Below are positions 23,641-35,100 of a DNA stretch of 64,000 nucleotides, piece by piece. The stretch comes from Gymnogyps californianus. Taxonomy: Eukaryota; Chordata; Aves; Accipitriformes; Cathartidae. The position numbers and the translations under genes are program-made. The stretch is from positions 68,272,020-68,336,019 of the forward strand of contig NC_059471.1 in assembly GCF_018139145.2 (NCBI RefSeq), written 5' to 3'. The notes under the pieces were generated by a model. That model was not told the DNA's origin. It saw only the letters and a list, made by a program, of their open reading frames with translations, and ran no database searches. How positions within the stretch are numbered: position 1 is the stretch's first letter; every line of letters begins with the position of its first letter.

Positions 23641-26600
23641 CGAAAATCAGGGCCTTTATGGTACAGGACAAAAGCACATATGCAGTTGTGACAGCCGCAC
23701 AGTTAAGCAGTTTCTAATGCTGCCAAGCAGAGGTTTCTGGACTGCATTTCTAGATGCTGGTGACCAAATTCCCGCTGTTCCAGTAGCTCTGAGACAGACC
23801 TCTTAGCTGCATTTGGCTCTGAGCAGCCTGACCAAATAATGTAGGACAGAACCAGCAACTGAGTTTAAGGCCTTAGTTAACATTTTAGTCTCCAAAAACA
23901 AATAAAATTCAGTCATATACATGGTAGTTAAAGCAAACATAACTTTTCTTCAGAAAGAAAAAAGAGAACTGAGAATTTCGGCTGAGAAAGGACTGTAGAA
24001 GTTGATTTGCACAGTTAAAATGTACCTGAATCAAAATCAAGGGCAAACCCCCCCACTAACTTCACCTGAGAGAGGAATTCAGCTTTTTTTCCCCCTATGC
24101 TTAATGTTCTGGCTGGAAGGTTGAATTGTCTTTGAGGTGATTTCAAATTTGTTTGTAGAGACAGATTGCTTATTTAAAATACAAAGTAGTATTATAAGAT
24201 TGATAAACCAACAAATGTAATTTTAAATGTTCATAATGTATATAATTTTTTAATTGTCTTCCTAAAAATATCTTACAAATGAGAAATCCCAGACTTCCCC
24301 CCAGGTAGTCTTTGAGGCCTGGTATCAAAGGGTGAATATGTGTGTATGTGACCATACATATTATTCTGTCATGGATTACTTTACAGCAATGAGTCTTTTA
24401 TGATTTTAGATGCATATACCTGTGCTTAAAGTCTACAGAATGCAATGATACCATGAGAATTATAATATCTTAACTAATAAGATTTTTTTTTAGACATTGC
24501 TGCCTGATTGTAGCTTTGGAGATTTACTTGATTTAGAAATTAAACTGAGGCCCAGGTTTTTATATATTAAGATCCAAGAACCTGATGAATTGCTGCTGTC
24601 AGCTACATGCAAATTACGTCTAGAAGCAGAGCTCTTGCCTTCACTTCCCAGACAGCATAAAGTTAATGAGCCAAACACATAAGATCCTGTTATACAACCA
24701 CAATAGAAGGGAAAAGAAAACTTTGGACTGGCAGTTGTTCAGAAATCTTGAGACTGCTTGTAAGTATGACCCAAAAATGAACAAAAGCCAGAGGCTATTA
24801 ACAAATGGGAGTTTGTTATCAGTGGGAGGACTTTATGATGATAGCAAGTTAAGGGTAGCACAAGTGAAAGATGGTGGGGTTTTGATTTAATTTGCCATCT
24901 ATCTGTTCATGTGACAAAAGTTTCCTGTAGCAGCTCAAGCTACTTTGAAGGAGGCACAGGAGAAACTGAGAAGTTGCTGCAATTAGTTTAAGTCAGTTAG
25001 AAATTTGGATGTTTCTATGTATATCTGCTCTGTGACTGTGTCCTCTCAGAGGCCCGAGAGCCCTGCCTTGATTGCTTTGCAGAATGAGGCCGGCACGTCT
25101 TTCTCATCTATTTTGGAATGTTTGGGAGACACTGCAGGGGGGTGGGGGGTGGAGCAGCAACTTACTTTTCTTTCTCAGGGGCTGTTTTATGGAACCGAAT
25201 ATCTCTTTACAGATCTACTGTCACTCTCTGTTTTCCTGATACAGAGCCTCCCAGCTATTAGCTGGCCATGGCCAGGACTTCTTACAAAGAAGTATGTGAA
25301 AAGGTGTATGTGGAACTGTTAAATAGCAAGTAACACTCCAAAGCATAAGAAGAAAACCCAAGACACTGGTTTCACGAAGAATGTCAAAAAGGAGAGTGTG
25401 GGAAGGACAAAAGGTTGCCAGGTCTACTGCAAAGGCAGCTCTAAGCGAAGACCTTGAAGGTGGGACAGCTATGGGATCTACAAAAAGAAAATGACTGTGT
25501 CACAGAAGAAGAGGAATGTATGTATCTCTGCTTATGATACAGAAGTTGTGTTGGTATTTGTCCCTGCCAATTTTGAATTTCCCAAATGGTGAGTCCAAAC
25601 ATTTATTGGAGAGCTTTAAGGAAAGAAGATTAAGATAACTGAAGTCTGGATTTGGACTTCAATGGCAATGGAGAATGTGTGGAGAGATTATAATTTTGTT
25701 TTAGTAAGCTTGATCATCAGTTGATGACTCTCCAGTCAGCAAGGAACGACCATGGAGACAGAGTCACATTCTCTGTTTTCAGATGTGGTCCTTTCACATT
25801 AGGATTGTGGACAGCTCTGTGTGAAGTGGAAAATGGTTTATTGCTGGTGGTGTTTTCCATGCTGTCCATGGTCCAGGGATAAATAACTCTGTTGTTGAGG
25901 CTGTCAGTTTGTTACCTGTCACAAACAATAGATTACACTTCCTTGTTTGTTAATTCTATGTAAGTCTAGCTTCTGGAGTCACCCTCGTAAAACATACACA
26001 GTCCTCCTTCAGGCTATGTTGTCCTTATAAATGATACAGCTACAGCCTTAATGGTTTTTGCATCCTTTTTCTGTAACTTCTACATGTCATGCCTTATTTC
26101 TCTTGCTGAGTTTGGCAGTTCTAGTTATTGAATTAAAACTTTATATAACTCTACTACCACCCCCTCAAAAAAAAAGAAAAAAAAATCAGCAAAACCAAAC
26201 CCCCTTCTTTATTAATGTCTCTCAAGATGAGGGCCAATTTAAATCAGCCTGGAGCCCTTCTGCTTCAACATTAATCATGAACTCAGGAAAGCCGTGTGTA
26301 TTAGCACTTTTTGCCATTTGAGATCTTATGTTTTGGTGGCGGTAAAACTCAGCGTTTTAGTAATTTCTTGTCCTGGAACTAAGCCTCGAGCACTAAAAAT
26401 AATTGTGTGCCCTTTGCAATTCGTTGTTCGTTACTAAAAGGACTAGAATCTAGTGTACAAATACACATTTTCTAATCTGTAGCCATTGTAGATCAGACTT
26501 GTGCTGCTCAAGATTCCTGTGTATCATTACGGTGCAGGGAAGGCAGACACAATTTCATCAGGGCAAGGAGATGGCATCTAGCTCTCCTCCCAGATGGATC

Positions 26601-28194
26601 GGAAGGCACTCTATCAAATAGGAAAATAACCATCCTGCATGCCTGATCTTGACTAAGGAGAAAAATGGAGAATGAGCACAGTGAGAATTGCATGTAAGCA
26701 TCCCTCTATAATGATTTTGGTGGAACTCTTCCAGGATATACCTAGGACAGAAAGGCCTTGTGTTCATGTGGAAAAAACGGTTTTTAATGTGTTTGAAAAT
26801 GCATACTGAAGTGCTCGGTGCTATGGGTGGGATGCACTCTGCCTAACTTCAGGCATAGGCAGCATGGGAATCTGCATCCTAAAACAGGATGTCATCTGAC
26901 GTCCAAAGGTCAGCTGAATCACAGTTAGAAAGTCTACACCGCATCTGTAAAGCAGCTGACATCAGTCTGCTTAGTGGTGACCTTGGCAAAATAGCCCTTT
27001 TTAACTCACCAGGCAGATCTTAGGGAACTTGGCCCACGTTCTCATTTAGCATCCCCTTCCAAGAATGAAAACACAAGGGGCTGGCCCAGATCCACAGATG
27101 TCCGACTAATGTCTGAGTTCCAGTGCGCTCCTCTGCTCATTATTCCTGTCTCATTTCCCTTTCTAGTGAAAAAAAGCCAAAACAAGGGGAAAGAGCCTGG
27201 AACTTGTAAGTTTTCCAGTCCCTGAAGTGACTTCATGATTACTTTTGTTTTGGTTACAACAGACACCTGTTAGATGACATTGTCAGCAACATGACCTTCC
27301 CTGGCAGCAAAATACTTACTTCAAAGGAGGTAGCTTGCTGTTTGGGTCCATTACTTTCAAATAGTGCAGGATTTCAGCCAAGAACCTACTACGAGACAAT
27401 TTATACTAAGGTGCGTGGGAAGATGCACCAGAGAAGGCCATGCTTTCAGTAAAAATAGTAAAAATTCAGCATCTAAAACGCACTTGACAGCTAGGGGAAA
27501 GGCCAAACAAAGAGTTTCTAATTCTCATATGTTTTATAAATCAGAGACAGAATCCCCAATGGTCTGTACTTTGATGTATGTAGAGCCTTTGTTTTCCTAC
27601 TGTGGACATGATTTTAGTCTTTTGAGGGAGGAACTGAGAGTATATCTACCATATGGTGGTTTTATGTGGTCTTCTTCAAGGAGAGGAGAGTGAGCTCTGC
27701 CCATATCCTGACCCAGCCAGACAAGGCACATTCACGTTAGCTCAGCATCAAGGCTAAGTTTATTTGCCATTTCTCTTAGCAGGGTTATGACTGCTTGCTT
27801 ACACTAAATATCTTCTCACTCACCAAATATTCCAGGACCTCATGTGGCTCAAATGCTGAGTTCAAATGGCTGTGGAAGGAGAGAATCATGAGAAGGAAAG
27901 AAAGGGAATGCAAATTTTATTTTTAAATAAAAATCTGGGAAATAATTTAAGTAAGACTGTAATGATCTTATTGGTATACTAGTGCTACTAAGCAATACAT
28001 TATTCTGCCATATCCATGTTCTAGAAAGCAACTTTTAGGAGGATGTGTTATTTACTACCCCTACCTTTAACTGGACTCTGTAAGCGATGGGTGATATTAT
28101 GACAACGTTCTGCACATACTGAATTGATACTGTCTTTTTGAACATCTTTCTAATACAGCCTTCTTTTGAGTCCCAAACTAATTGCAGCTCTTTT

Positions 28195-29655
28195 TAAGGG
28201 GAAGCTCTTCTTTGAAGGGGGAAAGGGATAAAACCAGGCTCGCTAGAGATAAGCCTGGAGGCAGCACACCAATGTTTGAGGGATGGTGTGCTAGCGAGGT
28301 CCTTTGGTCTGCTCTCTCAGTGGAGGTAGGGGATGGAGAGCCATGCAACAGCAAAGACGCAAGGGTTATTGATGTGTTAGAAACCACAGAAGCACCTGAG
28401 AGTGGTCACATGGGAATTAGAGCTTCTCCCCCCAAAAGGTGGTGGGATCAATAGCTCAACTGAAGTGCATCTATCCCAATGCACGCAGCATGGGCAACAA
28501 ACAGGAGGAGCTGGAAGCCATTGTGCAGTGGGAAGACTATGATATAGTTGCAATCACAGAAACACAGTGGGATGACTTGCACAACTGGAGTGCTGCAACG
28601 GATGGCTATAAACGCTTCAGAAGGGATAGGCAAGGAAGGAGAGGTGGTGGGGTAGCCCTGTACGTTAGGGAGTGTTTTGACTGTCTAGAGCTTGACAATG
28701 GTGATGGCAGGGTTGAGTGTTAATGGGTAAGAATCAGAGGGAAGGCCAACAAGGCAGATGTCATGGTGGGAGTCTGTTATAGACCACCCAACCAGGATGA
28801 AGAGGCAGACAAAATATTCTATAAGCAGCTGGGAGAAGTCTCACAATCACTAGCCCTTATTCTCCTGGGGGACTTCAACTTACCAGATGTCTGCTGGAAA
28901 CACAATACAGCAGAGAGGAAATAGTCCAGGAGGTTCTTGGAGTGTGTGGAAGATAATTTCCTGACATGGTGAGGGAGCCAACTAGAGAAGGCACCCCACT
29001 GGACCTATTGTTAGCGAGCAGAGAAGGACTTGTGGGTGATGTGACGGCTGGAGGCTGTCTTGGGCATAGCGATCATGAAATGATAGAGTTTTCAATTCTC
29101 GGGGAAGTAAGGAGGGGGGGTCAGCAGAACTGCTACCTTGGACTTTCGGAAGGCAGATTTTGGCCTGTTTAGGAGCCTGGTTCACAGAGTCCCTTGGGAG
29201 GCAGTCCTGAAGGGCAAAGGAGTCCAGGAAGGCTGGACATTCTTCAGGAAGGAAATCTTAAAGGCGCAGGAGCAGGTTGTCCCCATGTGCTGAAAGACGA
29301 GCCGGCGGGGAAGAAGACCGGCCTGGCTGAACAGAGAGCTTTGGCTGGAACTCAGGAAAAAAGAAGAGAGTTTATGACCTTTGGAAGAAGGGGCAGGCAA
29401 TTCAGGAGGACTACAAGGATGTCGTGAGGTTATGCAGGGAGAAAATTAGAAGGGTCAAAGCCGAACTAGAATTTAATCTGGCTACTGCCGTAAAAGACAA
29501 TAAAAATTTTTGAATACCTTAGCAACAAAAGGAGGGCTAAGGAGAATCTCCATCCTTTATTGGATGAGGGGGGAAACATAGTGACAAAGGATGAGGAAAA
29601 GGCTAAGGTACTTAGTGCCTTCTTTGCCTCAATGATAGGAATAAGACATCAGTCA
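28195..29655 (+). mobile_element. CR1 LINE internal fragment: 5' part of ORF2, 3' end missing
   Basis: This segment comes from the 5' half of a CR1 retrotransposon: the region before ORF2, then the ORF2 endonuclease and linker. Recognition rests on translated blocks: NARSMGNKQEELE at the start, VAITETQWDD, RRGGGVALYV, CYRPPNQDEE, GDFNLPDVCW and SDHEMIEF. It ends at about 29655, within the linker just before the reverse-transcriptase domain. The RT domain, the 3' untranslated region and the octamer tail are absent. That is the opposite of the usual CR1 pattern, in which the 5' end is lost. The left boundary, near 28195, is approximate. Confidence 0.9.
28439..29650 (+). pseudogene. Broken CR1 ORF2, endonuclease domain
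   Basis: In an intact CR1 this ORF2 region encodes an APE-type endonuclease that nicks target DNA for target-primed reverse transcription. Here the first readable block (28439-28723, 94 codons) includes the ITET motif with the catalytic glutamate. It ends at TAA (28721-28723), and a further in-frame stop TAG lies at 28922-28924. The GDFN block lies between the two stops. The SDH block is read in another register (28966-29172), so a small indel lies near 28965. A second shift falls near the G run at about 29111-29118. More stops follow in the linker after 29280 and after 29500. Catalytic motifs are recognisable, but the frame is broken repeatedly and the RT domain is missing, so it is dead. 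Confidence 0.88.
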
Positions 29656-29934
29656 AGTAGCTAAAAAACTGGACCCATCTCAAAATATTTACCATTGATT
29701 AGAACAGCCAAGTCAGATCTTGCATAGAATAATGGTTATCTAGTGTTTGCTACCAGAAATTCAGATGGTAATCACTGGTTAAAGTTACAAGACTGTATTT
29801 GTGGTTTGAATAAAAGTAGGTGTATCCAGAATATGGAGCAGCTACAAAATAAAGATATCTGTCAAAGATATTCACATTGAAACTTAATTGAAAAATAAAT
29901 CAGAATGTTTATTGGCAGGTACACTGAGACCTTT
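29656..29934. other. Unique sequence after the CR1 fragment
   Basis: AT-rich sequence of about 280 bases with no CR1 similarity that I can see. It marks where the LINE copy was cut off. Confidence 0.5.
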
Positions 29935-30005
29935 GCTGGCATAAATCAGCATAGCTCTGTTTACTTAGGGAGTGATTTACAGCAACTGAAAGTCTGACCT
30001 GGTAT
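29935..30005. repeat. Old amniote-type foldback repeat remnant
   Basis: GCTGGCATAAATCAGCATAG at the left and GATTTACAGCAACTGAAAGT followed by CTGACCTGG at the right resemble the two arms of a short repeat. In turtles and crocodilians its pattern reads roughly 'gctggtgtaaatcagc...gatttacaccagctgaggatctggcc'. ATAAATC and GATTTA are the inverted cores. The family name is uncertain. The divergence suggests an insertion older than birds. Confidence 0.45.
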
Positions 30006-30254
30006 TTTTTAAAAATCATTCCCTGAGTAGCCAGTCTTATCAGGACGTATAGTCATGTGTCACACAGTCCCACACGTGTGACATTTTCACTAGTCTGTTT
30101 AAAGGTAAACTTTGTGCACTACCTAATCTCAATTTCTCTTGTGTGCTCATAGTTGACTAGTCATGGAGGGGATTAGGATTTTCTGCAGTGGCTGAGATTT
30201 AACTCTCATTTGCCCTACACATTGGCCTATATGGGACAACTCAGTAAAGCTGCC

Positions 30255-30340
30255 CAAAGTGCCCTGCATCTGACTCAAAAGGGAGGAAGCTGCTGTGGGT
30301 GTGAAGGTCCTGGGTTAGATTCCTGTCACGGCCCACTGTG
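30255..30340 (+). repeat. Possible tRNA-derived SINE relic
   Basis: GGTTAGATTCC (30313-30323) differs by one base from the Pol III B-box/T-arm consensus GGTTCGATTCC. It is preceded by GGTCCT and followed by TGTCACGGCC, as in the T-arm of a tRNA. About 35 bases upstream, CATCTGACTCAAAAGG resembles an anticodon arm. The A box is poor, so it cannot be an active tRNA gene. A decayed MIR-like or reptile-type tRNA SINE is a plausible alternative to chance. Confidence 0.3.
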
Positions 30341-30840
30341 AAAGAAAGTCTTTCAAAAACTGTTTCAAAAGCAGAACACACTTCATGGGCTCCCTAGGAA
30401 TATAACTCCCTGACTCTGGAGCTGCTTACTGCTTCATTCCTGGCTCCCCAACTCCCTGCCGTGTTGGCCATTGGAGAGATGAGGGGAGGAAAGAGGAGAG
30501 GGCAAATGGGCCAGCGACAAACCAGATTTCCCTGGGAATCGTCCTTGAGCCTGTTGGTTGTTTTGTCAACATATTCCCTAGAACATTTCAATTTTGACAA
30601 GTCTGGCATTTTCTGTCAGAAAAATGCCAAGTCTAGAAAAACTTCTGCCGTGTCAGCTGTATTTTCAAATACATGCCTATTTGCGTTAAAGCTTTTTCTT
30701 TGACACGCTGTTGCTTTTCAGTTGGAATTAATTGAGATAATTGAAAAAGCCACATAGAACAAGCAGCCCTGAAAGGCACACATGTTTATGTTAACCATAA
30801 GAGAAAGACTTGGGGTGGTGGTGGGGCAAGACTGTCATTA

Positions 30841-31110
30841 AATTGGTACTAGGCGATGGCTGGGAGCACTTTTTAGTCCTGATAGCCGGGCACCACTTCG
30901 CAAGTGGGCAGACTTACAGGAGAAGAGGGGATCAGGAGGGCCCAGCACGCTGGCAGGTCCTTACTGAAGCCACCAAGACCTGAGGCGACTGCGGATGCCG
31001 GTGCCGGGACCCTCACCCTGGGCAGGGGGCTGAGATGGCGAGTTGTGCCACCGCAGCGGTCGTACTAAGAGCAAAGTTGCACCGTAGGGACGGCACGTGA
31101 GCAGTACGAT
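30841..31110. promoter_or_regulatory. CpG-island-like segment, possible promoter or enhancer
   Basis: By hand count this 270-bp segment holds 69 C, 95 G and 16 CpG. That gives about 61% GC and an observed/expected CpG ratio near 0.66, above the classical thresholds, in a window that is otherwise AT-rich and CpG-poor. It contains a 21-codon ORF at 31035-31100 with a good initiation context (G at -3 and +4). On the plus strand a strong donor-like site follows at 31339/31340. On the minus strand GTAAGT (complement of 30912-30917) could act as a donor for an antisense first exon. No TATA box or known promoter element is evident. A GC-rich insertion of unknown type is the alternative. Confidence 0.5.
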
Positions 31111-31336
31111 AGCTGACATGTATGGATCATTTAAATTGGTTTACTGCTTTGTAAAATGCTGTGTACGGTGACTGATGTGAAAACAGAAGAGGCAGCTTAG
31201 GTATGAGCTATGTTACTTGGGTTTCTCCAGAGAAAATTGGTTTATCTTCCACTGGTCCATAAATTCAATTTGCCTCTTTCACTTCCTGTATTGATACAAA
31301 TGGAGTAAATCAGAAGACGGCTTAAGCAGACATGTT

Positions 31337-31345
31337 GAGGTAAGC
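31337..31345 (+). other. Near-consensus 5' splice site GAG|GTAAGC
   Basis: GAGGTAAGC matches the vertebrate donor consensus (MAG|GTRAGT) at all but the final base, with the exon boundary after 31339. Its position about 230 bp downstream of the CpG-rich segment is where a first-exon donor would fall. Isolated donor matches are common, so this matters only together with the island. Confidence 0.3.
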
Positions 31346-31605
31346 GTTTTTCATTCCCTTTTCTCAATTAAATGAGCTGCAATTGCATTACGGGCGACTC
31401 TGCTCCTCCAACTCATAAATATTCTTAATGCATTCTGTCTAGCAAAACCTATGGTGACGCAAACAACTGCCCCTCTGACCCGTCCTCTCCATTCTTTGAC
31501 ATCTGTTTGGAGAGCTACGTTTTGAATTGGAGCTATTGCTAGCTGGGATATGGAAATATTGAGAGTTCTTTGTATATCCACTTTCTTTCATATGTGGGTA
31601 CAGAC

Positions 31606-31633
31606 TGTCTAATTGTCAGGTGGCCATTAGACA
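31606..31633. repeat. Perfect 8-bp stem-loop
   Basis: TGTCTAAT (31606-31613) and ATTAGACA (31626-31633) are exact reverse complements around a 12-base loop. The arms contain ATTA homeodomain cores in inverted orientation. Function is unknown. Confidence 0.5.
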
Positions 31634-32084
31634 TCAGCAAATTGTAGCTGGAAGCAGGATTTTATAGTACAGGCTTGCTTTTAAGAGCCATTCTGGTACT
31701 GGTTCAAAATTAACTTTCAAAACATTTTATAGGCCATTTTCTTGCCTCAGAGAAGAGTGCAGCTGGAATGACGAGGAGATTTAAGGAGTGCAGATGCTTT
31801 TGCAAAGCCAGACAGATAAAGGTAAAAAAGTCTCCTGCATGATACTGCTTTCCATATGCCTAATATACAGATCAAAAATCAGTGATAGTTCCAGAGAAAA
31901 GGAAAGTAACAAGCACCAGTATTTTTGTGGTTTTGAGTTCATATAAACTTACTTATTCTGAAAAATGCTGCTTTACTAGCCTCTGTAGGGGTAATTTAAA
32001 ATACATTCTGCAGCCTACCCATGAACTAGTTATTCACTGCACTTGCGAACAAAGAGAACATCAGCTCTTTCAGCAGTGTTGTGC

Positions 32085-32148
32085 TTTTTTTTTTTTTTAA
32101 GTAAGTGCTTTGGCTGAAAGTTTATAAAATGAGGATTTTTTTTTTTTT
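32085..32148. repeat. Paired T tracts (T14 and T13)
   Basis: Runs of 14 T (32085-32098) and 13 T (32136-32148) lie 37 bases apart. The second is followed by AAACAG and so resembles a polypyrimidine tract with a 3' splice site. No following exon is recognised. Confidence 0.7.
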
Positions 32149-35100
32149 AAACAGAACAATCCTGCTTACTAAAAGAATGCAACAGACATATTCAAGGACT
32201 GTCTAATTTAACTCAGAGTTTTGGAGCTGCTGTGAAAATCAGTTATTGCTTTCTAATTTTAGGTTTTCTTAGTGGCAGTATAATAAACTGATCCTGTCCA
32301 AATATCCATCTTTCTCCTTACATCCAGTAAGGACGGGAGCAATACAGATATTTTGTTTTTCTGTCATAATTCAAGCAAGTGTTTCAGTTTATAAAGACTA
32401 TTGCAACACTGCTTTGGAAAGGAGATGTAGAGGTAGTATTTTTATGCTGCCTTATAAACCCACCATAGTATTTGCACTGTAATGAGCAAGTTTACTTTTC
32501 CACAGTGAGACATCATTGAAATTAAAGGTATTTTCAGAGCATCAGATGTGGTTTAGAGCAGCAGATAGCTTCCTACCAATGCTGTGAAGATCCATAGAAC
32601 ATTTCTTTGTAATTTACTCTGCCCTACAAGATGACCGCAGTGCAGACACTCTGAGATTACTTGGCAAGACCACTGGAACTTGTTCACCCTGTAAACCAGA
32701 GCCCAAGCCTTCCATCCTCCAGGTTAATGTCATAATCAGTAGGTTACAAAGTAAGGTATTTACATTTCTCTTCTCAGCCTTGAAGGCTCTTATCTTCTTG
32801 GCTGCTGAGCTGCAGAGGCTTCATGGATGTTTCACTCAGAGCACTGTATAGACATATGGTGACGACCTGCTCCTCATAAACATGTATTTTTGACACAGTT
32901 CAGGACCTAAGGCTTCCTCTTTCTGAAAACATCTCAAGGTACTTTCCACTAGGAGAGGGCACCTCACTCGATATCACAAATGGACTATGTCTAAACTCTA
33001 GGGAGGAGGTGGAAATTAACTATAATTTCTTGGCTTTCTGTGCAGTGCATGGGATATTTTTGGATTGCCCTTTGAAACTGTGCCTAATTCTCTCCATTAA
33101 TTATGTGAAGATGCCAAGATGTCTGACCTTGTTCTTCTGAGTTGCACCGCACAAGTTAGAATTGCTCAAACTTGTACTGTGGATCTAACCTCCAACCTGT
33201 AACACAGGGTCCATTAAAAAAGTAGAAAGCTAACTTTTTAAAGCAAACAACAATGATGCTGAGTTCAAGTAAAGTCAAGTCCCACGATGAACCTTGTGTG
33301 CTATGTCCTCGCTTCAAGAAATTCTTGTTCAGATTAGCATCACATCGACTGCATGCAGAGTAGCTGAAATGAAATACTGGCATTGGAGAGAGCAAAGTCA
33401 AGCCTGGAGGCATGCTGCAATCCACCTCCCAAAGAGGAGGCACTCCTGGAAACCTCTCATTACATGGTGCTACTGGGACAAGATCTTTGCTGCCTCGCAG
33501 ACTTCTGTAACATCAATCGCTGCTGAGAGGAGCTCGGCACATTGAACTTCCCTGAGACCCCTCATCTGTGCTGGGAGACTCCAGTGGGTGGTAGGAGCAG
33601 AAAGCTGCTGATGTGATAGCATGGCTTGCTGGAGTTGGACCTAGGAGGGACCTGGACGAGAAAGGCTTTATATCTGAGCTGAAGGTGTTGCTCCAGAATA
33701 ACAGAAAGGAAATGCAGTCCACTCAAAATTGTTGGCAACAGTCCTGGCCAGTGTTTCTGTCACTTAGCAGTGTTTTACTAAGGAATTCTTGTGCATCAAT
33801 AGAAAGAAGGTGGGTGGCTTGGTGCCATCATTCCTGTCTAAAGATCACTGAAGACTTTATATTTACTAATCTATTCATTTGCAGTAGGTACCGCAGATGC
33901 TGTTTAATTGCAAATGGAAGATGTAGTGGACAATATGCATAGTGTGCTGTGGGAAGACTGAGTAGAAATGAATTATCATCGAATTTCACTAAGAAGCCGT
34001 GGCCCAGACTGTGAAGGAGAGCGTACGTCCTGCCATTGTAAAGTTCTAGAAATCATCTGCTGAGCTGAACTAACAAATCATTGCTTTCTTCCAAGGCCTG
34101 CATATAGTGATCCTTGGAATACTTATTCTTAATATATATTTATTCTAATAATTCTTAGAATACTTTTAATCTGTGGGGCATTGTTTCAAAAATTGAAAGT
34201 AACTGCATAGATGCAATTTAATGCTTTTAGTGTATGTCATGACTGTAATAATAAACAGTCTCATTTTCTAGATAAAATTATATATGAATGCATTACATCC
34301 ATTTCAGCTGACTATATTCTAAGAAAACTATGAACTATATGAGGTCTGACAGATAAGTAAAAGTGAATAGAAAGTTCCCAGAAAGCAATACCTAAATCAT
34401 ACTTGAAATTCTAGTTAGTCTCACATTATTCACATCCCCACTTAATACCAGCCTAGAAGTCAGTGCAATTTGCTCCTAATGGATCTGACTAGGGATAGAG
34501 AGGGCTTATGTTCCTCATTTTTATCAGAAGAGTGGCAGGGATCCAGTGCCTCTCAAAGTTAATATTTCTGTTTTTTGTCCTGAAGATTTTCCTATTCTTC
34601 TGTCTCTGTGCCAAAAATAATAAAGCACGTAAACTGATGATACGAGCTGCTTAAGGCCACAGCATGAGTTGTGCTGCTGTGAGAAGAAGCACAGACCGGC
34701 ATGCGGTCTCCTCAGACTCTCTCCCCCCACAGGGCACAAGAAAAGCTTACTGGTTTAAAGCAGCCAAGATAATAAACAACTGCCTTTTTGTCAATGGGAT
34801 GGGGCTGCGTGATCTCCTTGCGAGGGGCAGGAGTGGCACTGGCAGCCTCCGCGCTGGAAAGCTGCATCCTTCTTGGATTTCAGCAGACAGCAAATGCTCT
34901 TTACGGTTTAAAGCAAAGTTCGTGGTTGCACCAAGAGACAGAGAGACTTCAGGTGCTCTTTGGCGTGTTTCTGAAAATCATCATGGTAGATTTTTTTTAT
35001 ATAGCTTTAATAGGAACACTGTAATTCACTGTCATTGGCAGCCGTCATGCACTGATGACAGGAAGCTCGGTCCTTTGTGGCCTTAACTAGCCAAGAGAAG

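Larger units (their letters stand above)
20341..28194. other. Unique AT-rich sequence, no gene recognised
   Basis: Unique sequence apart from the foldbacks near 23.3 and 23.6 kb. The stretch 20480-20600 ends in a T-rich tract. G-rich runs at 25137-25149 (two runs of six G) could form only a weak quadruplex. Frames up to 109 codons (27364-27693) have no domain and no convincing splice context. Confidence 0.5.

Noticed and set aside
25137..25151. G-quadruplex candidate with two six-G runs
   Set aside because: It lacks four separate G3 runs with loops. At best it could give a two-layer structure.
28966..29172. Possible host endonuclease/exonuclease gene because of the SDH motif
   Set aside because: It is part of the decayed CR1 ORF2 and is continuous with the other CR1 blocks; it is not a host gene.
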